Assembly (NCBI GenBank): GCA_030695415.1
Contig: JAUYQZ010000030.1
Span: 62,001-126,000, forward strand
Reading direction: 5' to 3'
DNA length: 64,000 bases
Source of the DNA: Hylemonella sp.
Lineage (GTDB): Bacteria > Pseudomonadota > Gammaproteobacteria > Burkholderiales > Burkholderiaceae_C
Numbering within the stretch: the stretch's first letter is position 1; each line of letters begins with the position of its first letter. A model generated the notes under the pieces. The model did no database searches. It saw only the letters and a list, made by a program, of their open reading frames with translations, and was not told the DNA's origin. The translations under genes and the position numbers were made by a program. Positions 1-8,467 of this stretch are shown here, piece after piece.

Positions 1-597
1 GAACTCGGCCTCAGCCTTGATGATTTCGTAGCGCGCAGCCTCGCCGCTGCCCACGCGCACGCGCACCCGTTCGCGCGTCTGCTCCAGCAGAAGCAGTTCG
101 TCGTCGGCGGCCCGCGACTCTTCAATGCGCAGCAGCAGTTCGTAGCCGCGCAGACGCACCTGGGCCACCACCTCGCTGCGGGTCAGGCCGAGCAGCGCTT
201 CGCTGCCGCGCAGGCCTTGCTCGGCGGCCTCGACGCGGGCATTGCGCAGCCAGGGGTTTTCAATCAATTGCGACACGCCCCAGCCGGTGATGTTGCCGCT
301 GGTGCCAGCCGCACCCGCCGGGCGCTGGCGTCCGTCGTTGAACTCCAGCCTCGGGTTGGGCAGGGCGCCGGCCGAGTTGATGCCGGCCGCAGCCTGCTCA
401 CGCGTGCGTGCGGCGGCCTGCAGCGTGGGGTTGTAGGTCAGCACGAGGCGCACGAGCTCGTCCAGGGTGTAGGCGGTGCCCGCCGTTTCGGTCACCGCGG
501 CCCTGGAGGGGGCGGGAGCCGGCTGGGCCAGGGCGGCGGCCACCGGCCACAGCATGAGGCTGCCAAGCCACAAGGGCCAGTGTCTGGTTTTTTTCAT
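1..597 (-). CDS. TolC-family outer membrane efflux protein (partial, N-terminal 199 codons)
   Basis: The frame is open from an ATG at 597 to the window edge, so the C-terminal half lies outside. The product starts with a secretion signal (MKKTRHWPLWLGSLMLWPVA, then AALAQ). It continues with the alpha-helical, Ala/Glu/Arg-rich pattern of outer membrane efflux factors: YTLDELVRLVLTYNPTLQAA at about residues 43-62, and later EVVAQVRLRGYELLLRIEES. In this family the protein forms the outer-membrane channel of a tripartite pump, and CzcC-like members partner with metal RND pumps. The inner-membrane and adaptor genes are expected further along the same strand, outside the window. It lies 89 bp downstream of a small secreted protein and probably shares its transcript. 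It is not a copy of the TolC gene at 16192. Metal specificity cannot be judged. Confidence 0.85.
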   Translation of the reverse strand, partial: MKKTRHWPLWLGSLMLWPVAAALAQPAPAPSRAAVTETAGTAYTLDELVRLVLTYNPTLQAAARTREQAAAGINSAGALPNPRLEFNDGRQRPAGAAGTSGNITGWGVSQLIENPWLRNARVEAAEQGLRGSEALLGLTRSEVVAQVRLRGYELLLRIEESRAADDELLLLEQTRERVRVRVGSGEAARYEIIKAEAEF

Positions 598-686
598 TCG
601 ATCCTCAACAGAAAACGGAGTGCTGCGCTGGCAGCCAGCTGGCTGCTGGAGCCTGCGGCGCCAGCACCAGCGGGAGAGATGCGGTC

Positions 687-1103
687 TCAGCCCAGCCGTG
701 CCGGGGGACGCAGCAGAGGTTCGCGCACAGTCTGCGCCAAGCCGGGCTGCGGTGCCTGTGCGGGAACAGCCTGCGGCAAGCTCATCCACGACACGACACG
801 GGAGTGGACATCCTTGTCAGAAACTTCGCTGGGCCGAAAGTCGGCCGCCGTGCTTTTGAAAGCGGCCGGCTTGAGGCAACTCAGCCCCGTCGGGGCCTTG
901 TCGGCCTGGACACCCGTGCCCATGTCCCCGCCGCCTTCGGCCGGCATGAAATGGGACAGTTCACTCGTGCCCTCCGTCAGGCTTGCTGCCTGGGCCTGGG
1001 TCCAGGCGCCGAGCAGGCCCAGCAGCACGACGAAAACCAGGGCCCCCAAGAGCAGCAGCCGCGGTGCTGCGGCTGGCTGTCGGAATGAGAGGGGGCTGGG
1101 CAT
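687..1103 (-). CDS. Small secreted protein of unknown function upstream of a TolC gene
   Basis: 138 residues. A strongly hydrophobic segment (about residues 15-33, LLLLGALVFVVLLGLLGAW) followed by TQAQAA looks like a signal peptide or N-terminal anchor. The mature part is short, Pro/Ala/Ser-rich, has one cysteine (C76) and no motif I recognise. It is the first gene of a leftward unit with the TolC-family gene 90 bp downstream, so a role in the same efflux system is inferred. Small secreted proteins often precede metal-efflux operons, but this one lacks the His- or Met-rich metal motifs of CzcI/CopL-type proteins. It could also be a non-conserved reading frame, although its position and signal-like start argue for a real gene. 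Confidence 0.5.
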   Translation of the reverse strand: MPSPLSFRQPAAAPRLLLLGALVFVVLLGLLGAWTQAQAASLTEGTSELSHFMPAEGGGDMGTGVQADKAPTGLSCLKPAAFKSTAADFRPSEVSDKDVHSRVVSWMSLPQAVPAQAPQPGLAQTVREPLLRPPARLG

Positions 1104-1209
1104 GATGTCTGTACTTATTGATTGCGAGTGTTAGGACTCGGGCGATTAAGCCATATCAGTGTTTTCCCTAGGTGCCGCGGGGGATACTTTCTTCCGCTCC
1201 AGACCTTCT

Positions 1210-1920
1210 CTAGATGCCCAGGTAGCGGTGCCAGAGCCCCGGCTCGGCCGCCAGTTCGGCGGAAGAACCGACCCAGACCACGCGCCCGCGCTCGATGATG
1301 GTGTGCGCATCGGCCAGCTGGATCAGCCGCTGCACGTACTTGTCGATCACCAGGATGCTCAAGCCCTGTGCCCGCAGCTCGTTCAGGCAGGCCCAGATCT
1401 GCTCGCGGATCAAGGGGGCCAGGCCCTCGGTGGCCTCGTCCAGGATCAGCAGCTCGGGGTTGGTCATCAGGGCGCGGCCGATGGCCAGCATCTGCTGCTC
1501 GCCCCCCGAGAGCTGGTTGCCCATGTGGCGCCGGCGCCCGGCCAGCGCGGGAAACAGGGCATAGACCCGGTCCAGCGTCCAGGGCTGGGCGCTGGCGCGA
1601 CGGTTGGCCGCGAAGGCCCGCAGGTTTTCCTCCACCGTGAGGTTGGGAAAGATCTGCCGGCCCTCGGGCACCAGGGCCAGACCCATGCGTGCGATGCGGT
1701 CCGGGCTCAGCCCGTCGATGCGCTCCCCCAGGAAACGCACCTCACCGCTGCGCGGCGGCGTCAGGCCGAAGATGGAGCGCACCGTGGTGGTCTTGCCCAT
1801 GCCATTGCGCCCCAGCAGGGTCGCCACCCCGCCGGCCTGGACGGTGAAGCCGATGCCGAACAGCACCTGGCTGGCGCCATAGGCCGTCTGCAGATCATTC
1901 ACCTCCAGCAAGGCGGTCAT
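1210..1920 (-). CDS. ABC transporter ATP-binding protein, LivF-like
   Basis: 236 residues from the ATG at 1920, the usual LivF length; a longer upstream extension of this frame only shadows the neighbours. Walker A is GRNGMGKTT (residues 37-45), the signature is LSGGEQQ (137-143) and Walker B is LLILD with catalytic E (157-162). The H-loop position reads VIDKYVQ, so the usual switch histidine is replaced; LivF-type subunits commonly lack it. It should power a branched-chain-amino-acid-type (HAAT) importer from the cytoplasmic face. Its start overlaps the stop of the preceding membrane-protein gene by 4 bp, so it is the last gene of a tightly coupled seven-gene operon running leftward from 7241. 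The substrate is unknown; amino acids, amides or aromatic acids are all possible for this family. Confidence 0.9.
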   Translation of the reverse strand: MTALLEVNDLQTAYGASQVLFGIGFTVQAGGVATLLGRNGMGKTTTVRSIFGLTPPRSGEVRFLGERIDGLSPDRIARMGLALVPEGRQIFPNLTVEENLRAFAANRRASAQPWTLDRVYALFPALAGRRRHMGNQLSGGEQQMLAIGRALMTNPELLILDEATEGLAPLIREQIWACLNELRAQGLSILVIDKYVQRLIQLADAHTIIERGRVVWVGSSAELAAEPGLWHRYLGI

Positions 1921-2462
1921 GCGTTCCTCCGGCGCCGCAAGGCCCGGTGCTCCAGCACCAGCACCCCCAGCGTGAGCAGCAGGATGAGACCGCCGTGCCA
2001 TTCCATGGCCCCTTGCGCCTCGCGGGCCGTGGCCTCGTAGGCGGCCTTGAATTCGGTGTAGACCCGGTGCACGGGACCGCAATGCAGCTCCCAGACCTGG
2101 AAGCGTTCGTCGCGCACCCAGCGCACGGGGACACCCAGCACATACCCCATGCAGCCGGGCAGGCTGTCCCACTCGTCCGCCTGCAGTGGTGTGTGGCCGC
2201 GCGCCAGCAGCGCGGCCGACACCGGAAACTCCATGCTGCGCTGCTGGTCGTCCACACCGCGTATCTGCAGGTGCGGGCCGTGGCCCTGCACCTGCAGCAC
2301 TTCCACCGCCACGCGCTGCAACTGTTCGGCGGGGGGCGCGGGGTTCATGTGGTCGACCATCAGCAGGTAGCCCAGGTGCAACTGAAGGAGCAGGCCCACC
2401 AGCAGGGTCAGCGGGTGGAAGTGGCGCCAGCCAGGCACTGGGCGGGGCATCGGGGCCGGCAT
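1917..2462 (-). CDS. Unknown two-pass membrane protein embedded in a Liv-type ABC operon
   Basis: 181 residues. Two hydrophobic segments (about 17-36 and 157-171) flank a roughly 120-residue soluble region holding two cysteines (C104, C128), so a periplasmic domain with a possible disulfide is likely. The C-terminus is basic (RALRRRRNA), fitting a cytoplasmic tail. No family is recognised. It overlaps the upstream ATPase gene by one base (2462) and the downstream LivF-like gene by 4 bp, so it is translationally coupled to subunits of one transporter. That placement suggests an accessory subunit or sensor for the importer, which is inference. Canonical liv operons have no such gene. Confidence 0.7.
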   Translation of the reverse strand: MPAPMPRPVPGWRHFHPLTLLVGLLLQLHLGYLLMVDHMNPAPPAEQLQRVAVEVLQVQGHGPHLQIRGVDDQQRSMEFPVSAALLARGHTPLQADEWDSLPGCMGYVLGVPVRWVRDERFQVWELHCGPVHRVYTEFKAAYEATAREAQGAMEWHGGLILLLTLGVLVLEHRALRRRRNA

Positions 2463-3259
2463 CAGGCGCCCTCCTCCAGCTCGTCGCCCAGATAGGCGCG
2501 CCGCACCTCGGCATCGGCCCGGATGAGGGCGGGCGGGCCGCTGGCGATGATGCGCCCGGCCACCAGCACCGAGACGGTATCGGCCAGACGGAAGACAGCG
2601 TCCATATCGTGCTCCACCAGCAGCAGGGTGAACTCGGCGCGCAAGCCCTGCAGCAGGGCCACCATGCGTTCGGACTCCTCCGGGCCCATGCCGGCCATGG
2701 GTTCGTCCAGCAGCAGCAGCCTGGCGCCCGTGGCCAGCGCGACACCCACCTCCAGCTGCCGCTGCTCGCCGTGCGAAAGCGCCCCCGCCAGCTGTGCCAG
2801 CCGCGCGCCCAGTCCCACGCGCTCCAGGACGGCGGCCGCCTGTTCATAGCGCTGCGTTTCGGCGCGTGCCGCGCCCCAGAAGCGCAGGCTGCTGCCGCTG
2901 CGCGCCTGCAGGGCCAGGGCCACGTTGTCCAGCGCCGACAGGCGCGTGAAGATGCTGGTGATCTGGTAGGAGCGTGCCAGGCCGCGGTGCACGCGCTCGT
3001 GCATGGACAGCGGCGTGATGTCGGCCCCGTCCAGGGTGATGCGCCCGGCGTCAGGCGCCAGCGCGCCCGAGAGCTGCTGGATCAGCGTGGTCTTGCCCGC
3101 GCCATTGGGGCCGAGGATCACGGTCAGGCCGGGCTTGACCTCGAAGCGCAGGTCGCGCAGCACGAGGAAAGCGCCGTAACCGGCACTCAGGCCACGCACC
3201 TGCAGGTGGGCATGCCTGGCATCTCCTAGCACGAAGGGGGTGGGGCGATACCACATCAT
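2462..3259 (-). CDS. ABC transporter ATP-binding protein, LivG-like (second of three ATPases)
   Basis: 265 residues. Walker A is GPNGAGKTT (about 50-58), signature LSHGEQRQ, Walker B LLLLDEP with D-loop MAGM, and the H-loop histidine is in LVEHDMD, so the nucleotide site looks complete. The C-terminal RRAYLGDELEEGA matches the conserved AYLG ending of LivG proteins. It overlaps the preceding ATPase by 4 bp and the following membrane-protein gene by 1 bp. With the ATPases at 1210 and 3256 it makes three nucleotide-binding subunits for two permeases, one more than a standard importer needs. Either alternative ATPase pairings exist or two related systems have merged. Confidence 0.9.
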   Translation of the reverse strand: MMWYRPTPFVLGDARHAHLQVRGLSAGYGAFLVLRDLRFEVKPGLTVILGPNGAGKTTLIQQLSGALAPDAGRITLDGADITPLSMHERVHRGLARSYQITSIFTRLSALDNVALALQARSGSSLRFWGAARAETQRYEQAAAVLERVGLGARLAQLAGALSHGEQRQLEVGVALATGARLLLLDEPMAGMGPEESERMVALLQGLRAEFTLLLVEHDMDAVFRLADTVSVLVAGRIIASGPPALIRADAEVRRAYLGDELEEGA

Positions 3260-4053
3260 GCGGCCACCTCTTCCGTTTCCGGTTCGGCCATCTCGTCGCC
3301 AAGATAGGCCTCGATCACCTCGGGGTTGCGCACCACGTTGCGCGGCGTGTCGTCGGCGATCTTGCGGCCCTGGTGCAGCACGATGACGCGCTCCACGTGG
3401 CGCAGCAGCGTGGTCACGGCGTGCTCGATCCAGATCACCGTCAGGTCCAACTCATCGCGCAGGCGGCGGATCAGACGGGCCATCTCCTCGATCTCTGCTT
3501 CGGTCAGGCCAGCGGCGACTTCGTCCAGCAGCAACAGCTTCGGTCGGGTGGCCAGCGCCATGCCGATCTCCAGCAGGCGCTGCTGCGACGGCGTGATGGC
3601 CGCCGCCGGCAAATCGGCCTGGGCCGACAGGCCGATCAGTTGCAGGATGCTGCTGGCGTCGCGCAGCGCCCAGGGCACCCCCACTTCGTCACCCCAGAAG
3701 ATGTACTTGCGGCGACGGCGGCCGGCAAACTTGAGGCCGAACTCGATGTTGGCGGTCACCAGCATGTCGGGAAACACACGGGGCGTCTGGAAGGTGCGTG
3801 CCACGCCGTGGGCCGCGTAACGATGCGGGCCACGCCCGGTGAGGTTCTGGCCGTGACACACCAGGCGACCCGAGGTCGGCGCCTGCACGCCGGAGATGGC
3901 GTTGAAGAAGGTGGTCTTGCCGGCACCGTTGGGGCCAATGATGCCCACCAGCTCTCCGGGTGAAAAGTTGGCGCTGACGGCATCCACCGCCGTCAGCCCG
4001 CCAAACCGCACGGTCACCTCATGGGCCTCCAGCAGATAGGTCTGCTCAGACAA
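3256..4053 (-). CDS. ABC transporter ATP-binding protein, LivG-like with atypical signature
   Basis: 265 residues from a TTG at 4053. I prefer this start because AGGAG lies seven bases before it; the next upstream candidate, a GTG at 4095, has a badly spaced site and would overlap livM by 50 bp. Walker A is GPNGAGKTT, Walker B LLLLDEVAAGL, the H-loop is IEHAV, and the end is EAYLGDEMAEPETEEVAA. The ABC signature is degenerate: ITPSQQRLLEIG in place of LSxGQQ. In ABC proteins the signature serine and glycine contact ATP bound by the partner, so one of the two composite sites may be weak. It overlaps livM by 8 bp. Confidence 0.88.
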   Translation of the reverse strand: MSEQTYLLEAHEVTVRFGGLTAVDAVSANFSPGELVGIIGPNGAGKTTFFNAISGVQAPTSGRLVCHGQNLTGRGPHRYAAHGVARTFQTPRVFPDMLVTANIEFGLKFAGRRRRKYIFWGDEVGVPWALRDASSILQLIGLSAQADLPAAAITPSQQRLLEIGMALATRPKLLLLDEVAAGLTEAEIEEMARLIRRLRDELDLTVIWIEHAVTTLLRHVERVIVLHQGRKIADDTPRNVVRNPEVIEAYLGDEMAEPETEEVAA

Positions 4054-5074
4054 AATGGCTCTCCTTCTCGCGGCGCTTGATGCGCTGCTTGTCACGTTCC
4101 TTCTCGCCTGTCAGCTCGCGCTTGAGATCCTTGGCCCAGTCGCGGCTGTCGGTCCACCAGCCCTTGAAGGTGGCCCAGCGCAGCGAGGCCAGCCCACCAG
4201 GCAGGTAGAGCACGCACAGGATGAGCAGCAGGCCCAGCGACATCAGGTAAATCTGCGGGAACTGCAGGCGCAGCGATTCGGCCAGCACGCTGAAGATGAT
4301 GGCGGCGATCAGCGGGCCCCACAGCGTGAGCACACCACCGATCAGGGTGATCAGCACCGTCTGGAAACCGATGAAGGGGTTGAAGACCGTGTGCGGGTCG
4401 ATGTAGGTCCAGCGCACCGCCATGGCTGCCCCCACCGCGCCGGCGAAGGCAGCCGTGATGGCGAAACCGGCAATCTTGACCACGCGGGTGTTGACCCCCA
4501 GGGTCTGGGCGCGCTGCTCGTCGGCGCCGATGCCCATCAGCGCCAGACCGAAGCGCGTGCGCCGCACCACGATGGAGGTGGCCACCGCCAGCAGGGCCAG
4601 GGCGAGCATGGTCAGGTAGATGGTGTCGCGCTCGGGAATCACCGTCAGCACGCGGCCCACGGTGCCCGTGACCGACTTCTCGAAATAGGTCACGGCGTGC
4701 AGGATGAGTTCGGTCATGCCGAAGGTCAGCACCGCAAAGTAGGTACCGCGCAGGTGCAGCACGGCCGCGCCCATGACGATGGCCACCACGACGGCGATGC
4801 CCGCGCCGATGGCGATGGTCTCGACCCAGCTGAACTGGCCCAGCAGGATGGCCGTGCTGTAGGCGCCGATGCCGAAGAAGGCCGAAGTGGCCAGGGACAG
4901 GTAGCGCGTGCTGCCGCAAAACAGGCCCCAGCTGGAGGACAGGGCCACGTACATCAGGCAGGTCAGCGCCATGGAAACGACGAACTCGCTGGCGTAGGAC
5001 GGCAGGGCCAGGGCCCAGCCGGCGAAGGCCAGCAGCACCAGCAGGTCGCGGATCAGGAATTGACGGGAGTTCAT
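4046..5074 (-). CDS. Branched-chain amino acid-type ABC transporter permease, LivM family
   Basis: 342 residues with eight to ten hydrophobic segments. Recognisable LivM features are the middle stretch GIGADEQRAQTLGVNT (the EAA-like ATPase-contact loop of this family) and the repeated glycine-rich membrane segments such as ITLIGGVLTLWGPLIAAIIF. The C-terminal tail is unusually charged (ELTGEKERDKQRIKRREKE) and cytoplasmic. It overlaps the livH stop by 4 bp (ATGA) and the next ATPase by 8 bp, so the operon is translationally coupled. It forms the membrane channel with the LivH-like subunit. Confidence 0.92.
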   Translation of the reverse strand: MNSRQFLIRDLLVLLAFAGWALALPSYASEFVVSMALTCLMYVALSSSWGLFCGSTRYLSLATSAFFGIGAYSTAILLGQFSWVETIAIGAGIAVVVAIVMGAAVLHLRGTYFAVLTFGMTELILHAVTYFEKSVTGTVGRVLTVIPERDTIYLTMLALALLAVATSIVVRRTRFGLALMGIGADEQRAQTLGVNTRVVKIAGFAITAAFAGAVGAAMAVRWTYIDPHTVFNPFIGFQTVLITLIGGVLTLWGPLIAAIIFSVLAESLRLQFPQIYLMSLGLLLILCVLYLPGGLASLRWATFKGWWTDSRDWAKDLKRELTGEKERDKQRIKRREKESHFV

Positions 5075-5961
5075 GCCTTACGACCTTTGCGTGCAAACAG
5101 GCCTTCGGGACGCAGGAGCAGCACGGCGATGAACACCGCGTAGGACAGCAGGGCCTTGAGCGAGGGGTTGGTGAAGTGCATGCCCAGGGCCTCGATCACC
5201 CCCAACAGCAGGCCGCCGAGCAGCGCGCCGCTCATGCTGCCGAAGCCACCCAGCGTGATGACGATGAGCGCCGTCACGGTGTAGGGCTGGCCCATATAGG
5301 GCGTGATGGTGTAGGCCATGGACAGGAGCGCACCGGCAATGCCCGACAGGCCCAGGCCGATGCCGAACATCAAGGGGTGCAGGCGTTTGGTGTCGATGCC
5401 CATGAGCTGCGCGCCGATGGGCGACTGCATCAGGGCACGCACGCCTTTGCCCAGCAAGGTCATGCGCAGCAGGACGATGAGCGCGCCGGAGAACAGCAAG
5501 GCGAGGAAAAACACGACCAGCTTGTTGGCGGCGAACTGCACCTCGCCGAACTTCACGGGTTCGGTCAGGTAGTCGTAGCCGCGCAGGTCGCCGCCCCACT
5601 GCCAGGAAACGAAGTTCTGCACCAGGAACATCAGGCCGAAGGCGACCATGAGACCGCGCGCCTCGAAGACGTCGAGATTGGGCGAAGTGGCGGTCAGGCG
5701 GCGGAAACACAGGAAGTGCAGCACGACGCCGAGCACCATCAGCACGAAAAAGGCCACTGGCACCATCAGCAGCGGCGAGATGCCGAACTGCGTCTGGACC
5801 AGCCAGGTCAGGTAGGCGCCCACCATGAGGAATTCCCCATGGGCGATGTTGAGGATGCGCATCAGGCCGTACTGGAGGTTCAACCCCAGGGCGACCAGCG
5901 CATAGATGCCGCCGGTGATGAGACCCGAGGCAATCAGTTCTAGCCAGGCAGTGAGTGACAT
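5071..5961 (-). CDS. Branched-chain amino acid-type ABC transporter permease, LivH family
   Basis: 296 residues from the ATG at 5961; a 19-residue upstream extension is possible but lacks family character. It begins LIASGLITGGIYALVALGLN and has NIAHGEFLMVGAYL, both typical LivH motifs, then about eight membrane segments, the loop MQSPIGAQLMGIDTKRLH, and the end RPEGLFARKGRKA. It partners with the LivM-like subunit. The gene starts 89 bp after the substrate-binding protein gene, the only real gap in the operon. Such a gap commonly holds a site that lets the binding protein be made in excess. Confidence 0.92.
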   Translation of the reverse strand: MSLTAWLELIASGLITGGIYALVALGLNLQYGLMRILNIAHGEFLMVGAYLTWLVQTQFGISPLLMVPVAFFVLMVLGVVLHFLCFRRLTATSPNLDVFEARGLMVAFGLMFLVQNFVSWQWGGDLRGYDYLTEPVKFGEVQFAANKLVVFFLALLFSGALIVLLRMTLLGKGVRALMQSPIGAQLMGIDTKRLHPLMFGIGLGLSGIAGALLSMAYTITPYMGQPYTVTALIVITLGGFGSMSGALLGGLLLGVIEALGMHFTNPSLKALLSYAVFIAVLLLRPEGLFARKGRKA

Positions 5962-6050
5962 ATTCAGAAGGTTCCGCCCACCCCTGCCAAAGCAGAAGCG
6001 GGCGGAAAAAGGGAACAAGGACGGATCAAAGACCCGTCACGGGAAAAGAA

Positions 6051-7241
6051 TCACCACACCGGTTTCGGGGCCAGCTTGGCGGTGGCGACCTTGGCCGGCC
6101 ACACCACCTCGAACTCGCCCTTCTGCCACTGGCCCACCGTGCCCGGGGTGCCCACGTTCTCGCTACCGGCAAACTTGATGTCGCCGATGATGGTCTTGTG
6201 GGTGGTGTTGGCCACGTAGTCACGGATGGCCTTGCGGTCCAGGCCGTGTGTCTTGACGGCATTGGTCAGGATCTCCAGGCCGGCCCAGGTGGCGCCGCTG
6301 GCCCAGCGATCCGGCTCCTTGCCACCGAACTTCTTGGTATGCGCGTCGAAGTAGGCCTTGGCACCGGGGCTGGTCTTGCTGTTCCAGGAACCCATGCCCA
6401 GCACGCCCTCGGCGCCGGCCGGCGTCATGACGTTGCGGTAGAGCTGGAAGGCGGTGCCGACCGAGGCGTAGAAGTACTTGGGGTTGAAGCCGATCTCCTT
6501 GGCCTGTTTGCTGGCGAGGATGGTGTCGGGCGGGTAGGTGAAGCCGACAAAGGCGTCGGGGTTCTTGTCCTTCATGGAGCGCAGCACCGGCGACAGGTCC
6601 TTGACGCCGCCGGGATAGCTCTTGTCTTCCACCATCTGGATGCCCGAGCCCTGCAGCGCCACCTTCAGTGCGGCGTAGTTCTCCAGGCCGAACAGGTCGT
6701 CCACATAGACGACGGCAATGGTCTTGACACCATTGGCCTTGAGCATGTCGACCAGGGCCTCGGTCATGGGCTTGGGCTGCTGCAGCAGGAGGAAGAAGTA
6801 CGGCAGCTTCATCTCGATCAGGCGGCGCGACAGGGCGGTCGGTGCGAGGAAGGGGTACTGGAAACGATTGGCCAGCGGGGCCACGGCGAAGTTCGCATTG
6901 GAGCCCCAGGGCGGCAGCACCAGGTCGACCTTGTCGGAGCCCATGAGTTTTTCGTAGGAGCGCACGCAGGTCTCGATGTCACTGCGGTCATCGGAGCTGA
7001 TCAGCTCGATCGGACGCTTCTCGCCCTTGACGTTGAGACCACCGGCGGCATTCTGCTGCTCGGCCCACAGCAGGTAGTTGGGCTCCTGGCTGACCTGGGC
7101 ACCGCCCGTCCAGGGGCCGGTACGGGCCATGGCGTAACCCACGCGCACCGGCGCGGCAGCAAACAGGTGCGGGGCAAAGGTGGCAGCGCCGACAGCGGCG
7201 GCTGTGCCTTTGAGCAGGGTACGTTTTGTCTGTTGAACCAT
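6051..7241 (-). CDS. ABC transporter periplasmic substrate-binding protein (Leu/Ile/Val-binding type)
   Basis: 396 residues. The N-terminus KRTLLKGTAAAVGAATFAPH, ending LFAAAP, is a secretion signal. It has no twin arginine, so Sec export is expected. The mature part starts VRVGYAMARTGPWTGG, the usual first strand of periplasmic-binding type I proteins, followed by two Rossmann-like lobes (for example KTIAVVYVDDLFGLENYAAL). It captures the solute for the LivHM permeases downstream. The RBS is GGAGACAATA before the ATG. It is divergent from an AraC-type regulator (start 7446), which is the natural candidate regulator. The ligand is not predictable by eye; this subgroup is often found with aromatic or organic-acid genes. 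Confidence 0.9.
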   Translation of the reverse strand: MVQQTKRTLLKGTAAAVGAATFAPHLFAAAPVRVGYAMARTGPWTGGAQVSQEPNYLLWAEQQNAAGGLNVKGEKRPIELISSDDRSDIETCVRSYEKLMGSDKVDLVLPPWGSNANFAVAPLANRFQYPFLAPTALSRRLIEMKLPYFFLLLQQPKPMTEALVDMLKANGVKTIAVVYVDDLFGLENYAALKVALQGSGIQMVEDKSYPGGVKDLSPVLRSMKDKNPDAFVGFTYPPDTILASKQAKEIGFNPKYFYASVGTAFQLYRNVMTPAGAEGVLGMGSWNSKTSPGAKAYFDAHTKKFGGKEPDRWASGATWAGLEILTNAVKTHGLDRKAIRDYVANTTHKTIIGDIKFAGSENVGTPGTVGQWQKGEFEVVWPAKVATAKLAPKPVW

Positions 7242-7376
7242 TATTGTCTCCAGTGGATATGCTTTGGGGATAGCACAGCAATACTAGAAAGCCCTGAGGC
7301 TTGCGGCTTTGCTGAACGTGCACAAAGTAGTTGACGGTTCACGCAAGGGCATCAGGGTTAACCCGGCCCCGCGGGT

Positions 7377-7404
7377 TTGTCCCTCCCTCCGCATGCCCGA
7401 TAAT
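7377..7404 (+). promoter_or_regulatory. Predicted promoter of the AraC-type regulator gene
   Basis: A -35-like TTGTCC (7377-7382) and a -10 GATAAT (7399-7404) are separated by 16 bp. Transcription would start near 7411. Between this and the regulator start lies a possible 11-codon leader frame, from an ATG at 7414 to a TGA at 7447-7449, that overlaps the regulator's TTG start. The match is by eye only. Confidence 0.4.
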
Positions 7405-7445
7405 TCAGCAGCCATGCATGCTCCCAAGCACCCGCGGAGTCACCC

Positions 7446-8399
7446 TTGACCTCTGCCACCGCCCTCACCACGGACGACTACGCGCCGGCGGATCGCGCGC
7501 CTGTCTGGCGCGACTGGATCTCGAAACAGTTCGGCGGGCTTGAATCCGACCTGTACGGCGATACCGGCTTCGACGGGCATCTGGCCACGGCACACGCGGG
7601 CGACATCATCCTCACGAAGCTCGAAGCCAACCGCCACCGCGTGGTGCGCACGCATGACCTGGTGCGCTCCAGCGAAGAGGGCTACCTGAAGATCGTGGCA
7701 CCCATGAAAGGGCGGGCCGGCGTCGAGCAGATGGGGCGCCAGGCCTGGGTCACGCCGGGCGCCTGGACCATCTACGACACCACCGGCAGCTACTCGGTCG
7801 CCAACCCCGAGCGCGTGGAACACCTGATCGTGATGCTGCCCAAAGCGCAGATGCTCGAACGCGGTCTGCGCCTGGAAACCCTGATGGCGCGCCCAGTGGG
7901 CGGCGCCAGCGGCATTGCCCGGGTGGCACTGTCCACCATGCGCAGCACCTTCCAGGAGTTGCCGCACATGAGCGCCGACGCGGCGCGCGGTGCGGGCGAA
8001 CTGATTGCCCAGCTGGTGCGCCTGTCGCTGATCGAACTCTCGGGCCAGGAAACCCAGCTGACCCAGCGCGAGGCGCTGAAAGACCGCATCCGCGGCTACG
8101 TGGCCCTGCACCTGCGCGACCCCGAGCTCAGCGTCGACCGGATCGCCGTGGCCCTGAACTGCAGCAAGCGCCATCTCTACAACGCCTTCGGCGACGAAGA
8201 ACAGACGCTGGCCAGCTACATCCAGACCCTGCGCCTGGAGGCCTGCATCCGCGAACTGCAGCACCCCATGGCGCGGACCCGCCCGATCACCGACATCGCG
8301 CTGTCCTGGGGCTTCAACAGCCCCTCGCACTTCAGCCGCGTCTTCCGCGAGCACACGGGCAAGAGCCCCAGCGAGTTCCGCGCCGCGTCACCCACGTGA
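7446..8399 (+). CDS. AraC-family transcriptional regulator
   Basis: 317 residues from a TTG start with GGAG eight bases upstream; no in-frame ATG lies nearby. The N-terminal about 190 residues look like the AraC-binding-like ligand domain (PVWRDWISKQFGGLESDLYG; GSYSVANPERVEHLIVMLP). The C-terminal region from about 215 is the double helix-turn-helix: LSVDRIAVALNCSKRHLYNA and ITDIALSWGFNSPSHFSRVF, ending REHTGKSPSEFR. This resembles the FeaR/NphR type, whose members respond to aromatic amines and acids. It is divergent from the ABC importer operon and upstream of a class II aldolase, and could control either. That is inference from position. Confidence 0.9.
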   Translation: MTSATALTTDDYAPADRAPVWRDWISKQFGGLESDLYGDTGFDGHLATAHAGDIILTKLEANRHRVVRTHDLVRSSEEGYLKIVAPMKGRAGVEQMGRQAWVTPGAWTIYDTTGSYSVANPERVEHLIVMLPKAQMLERGLRLETLMARPVGGASGIARVALSTMRSTFQELPHMSADAARGAGELIAQLVRLSLIELSGQETQLTQREALKDRIRGYVALHLRDPELSVDRIAVALNCSKRHLYNAFGDEEQTLASYIQTLRLEACIRELQHPMARTRPITDIALSWGFNSPSHFSRVFREHTGKSPSEFRAASPT

Positions 8400-8467
8400 C
8401 CCCACCATGCGCCAGCATGGTGGACAGTGCGGCATCCAGACACATCGCACGCCAACCAGGAGCCACC

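Noticed and set aside
1210..2847. Apparent 545-residue fusion ahead of the LivF-like ATPase
   Set aside because: The extra N-terminal part is an out-of-frame shadow of the neighbouring ATPase and membrane-protein genes; the LivF start at 1920 fits family length.
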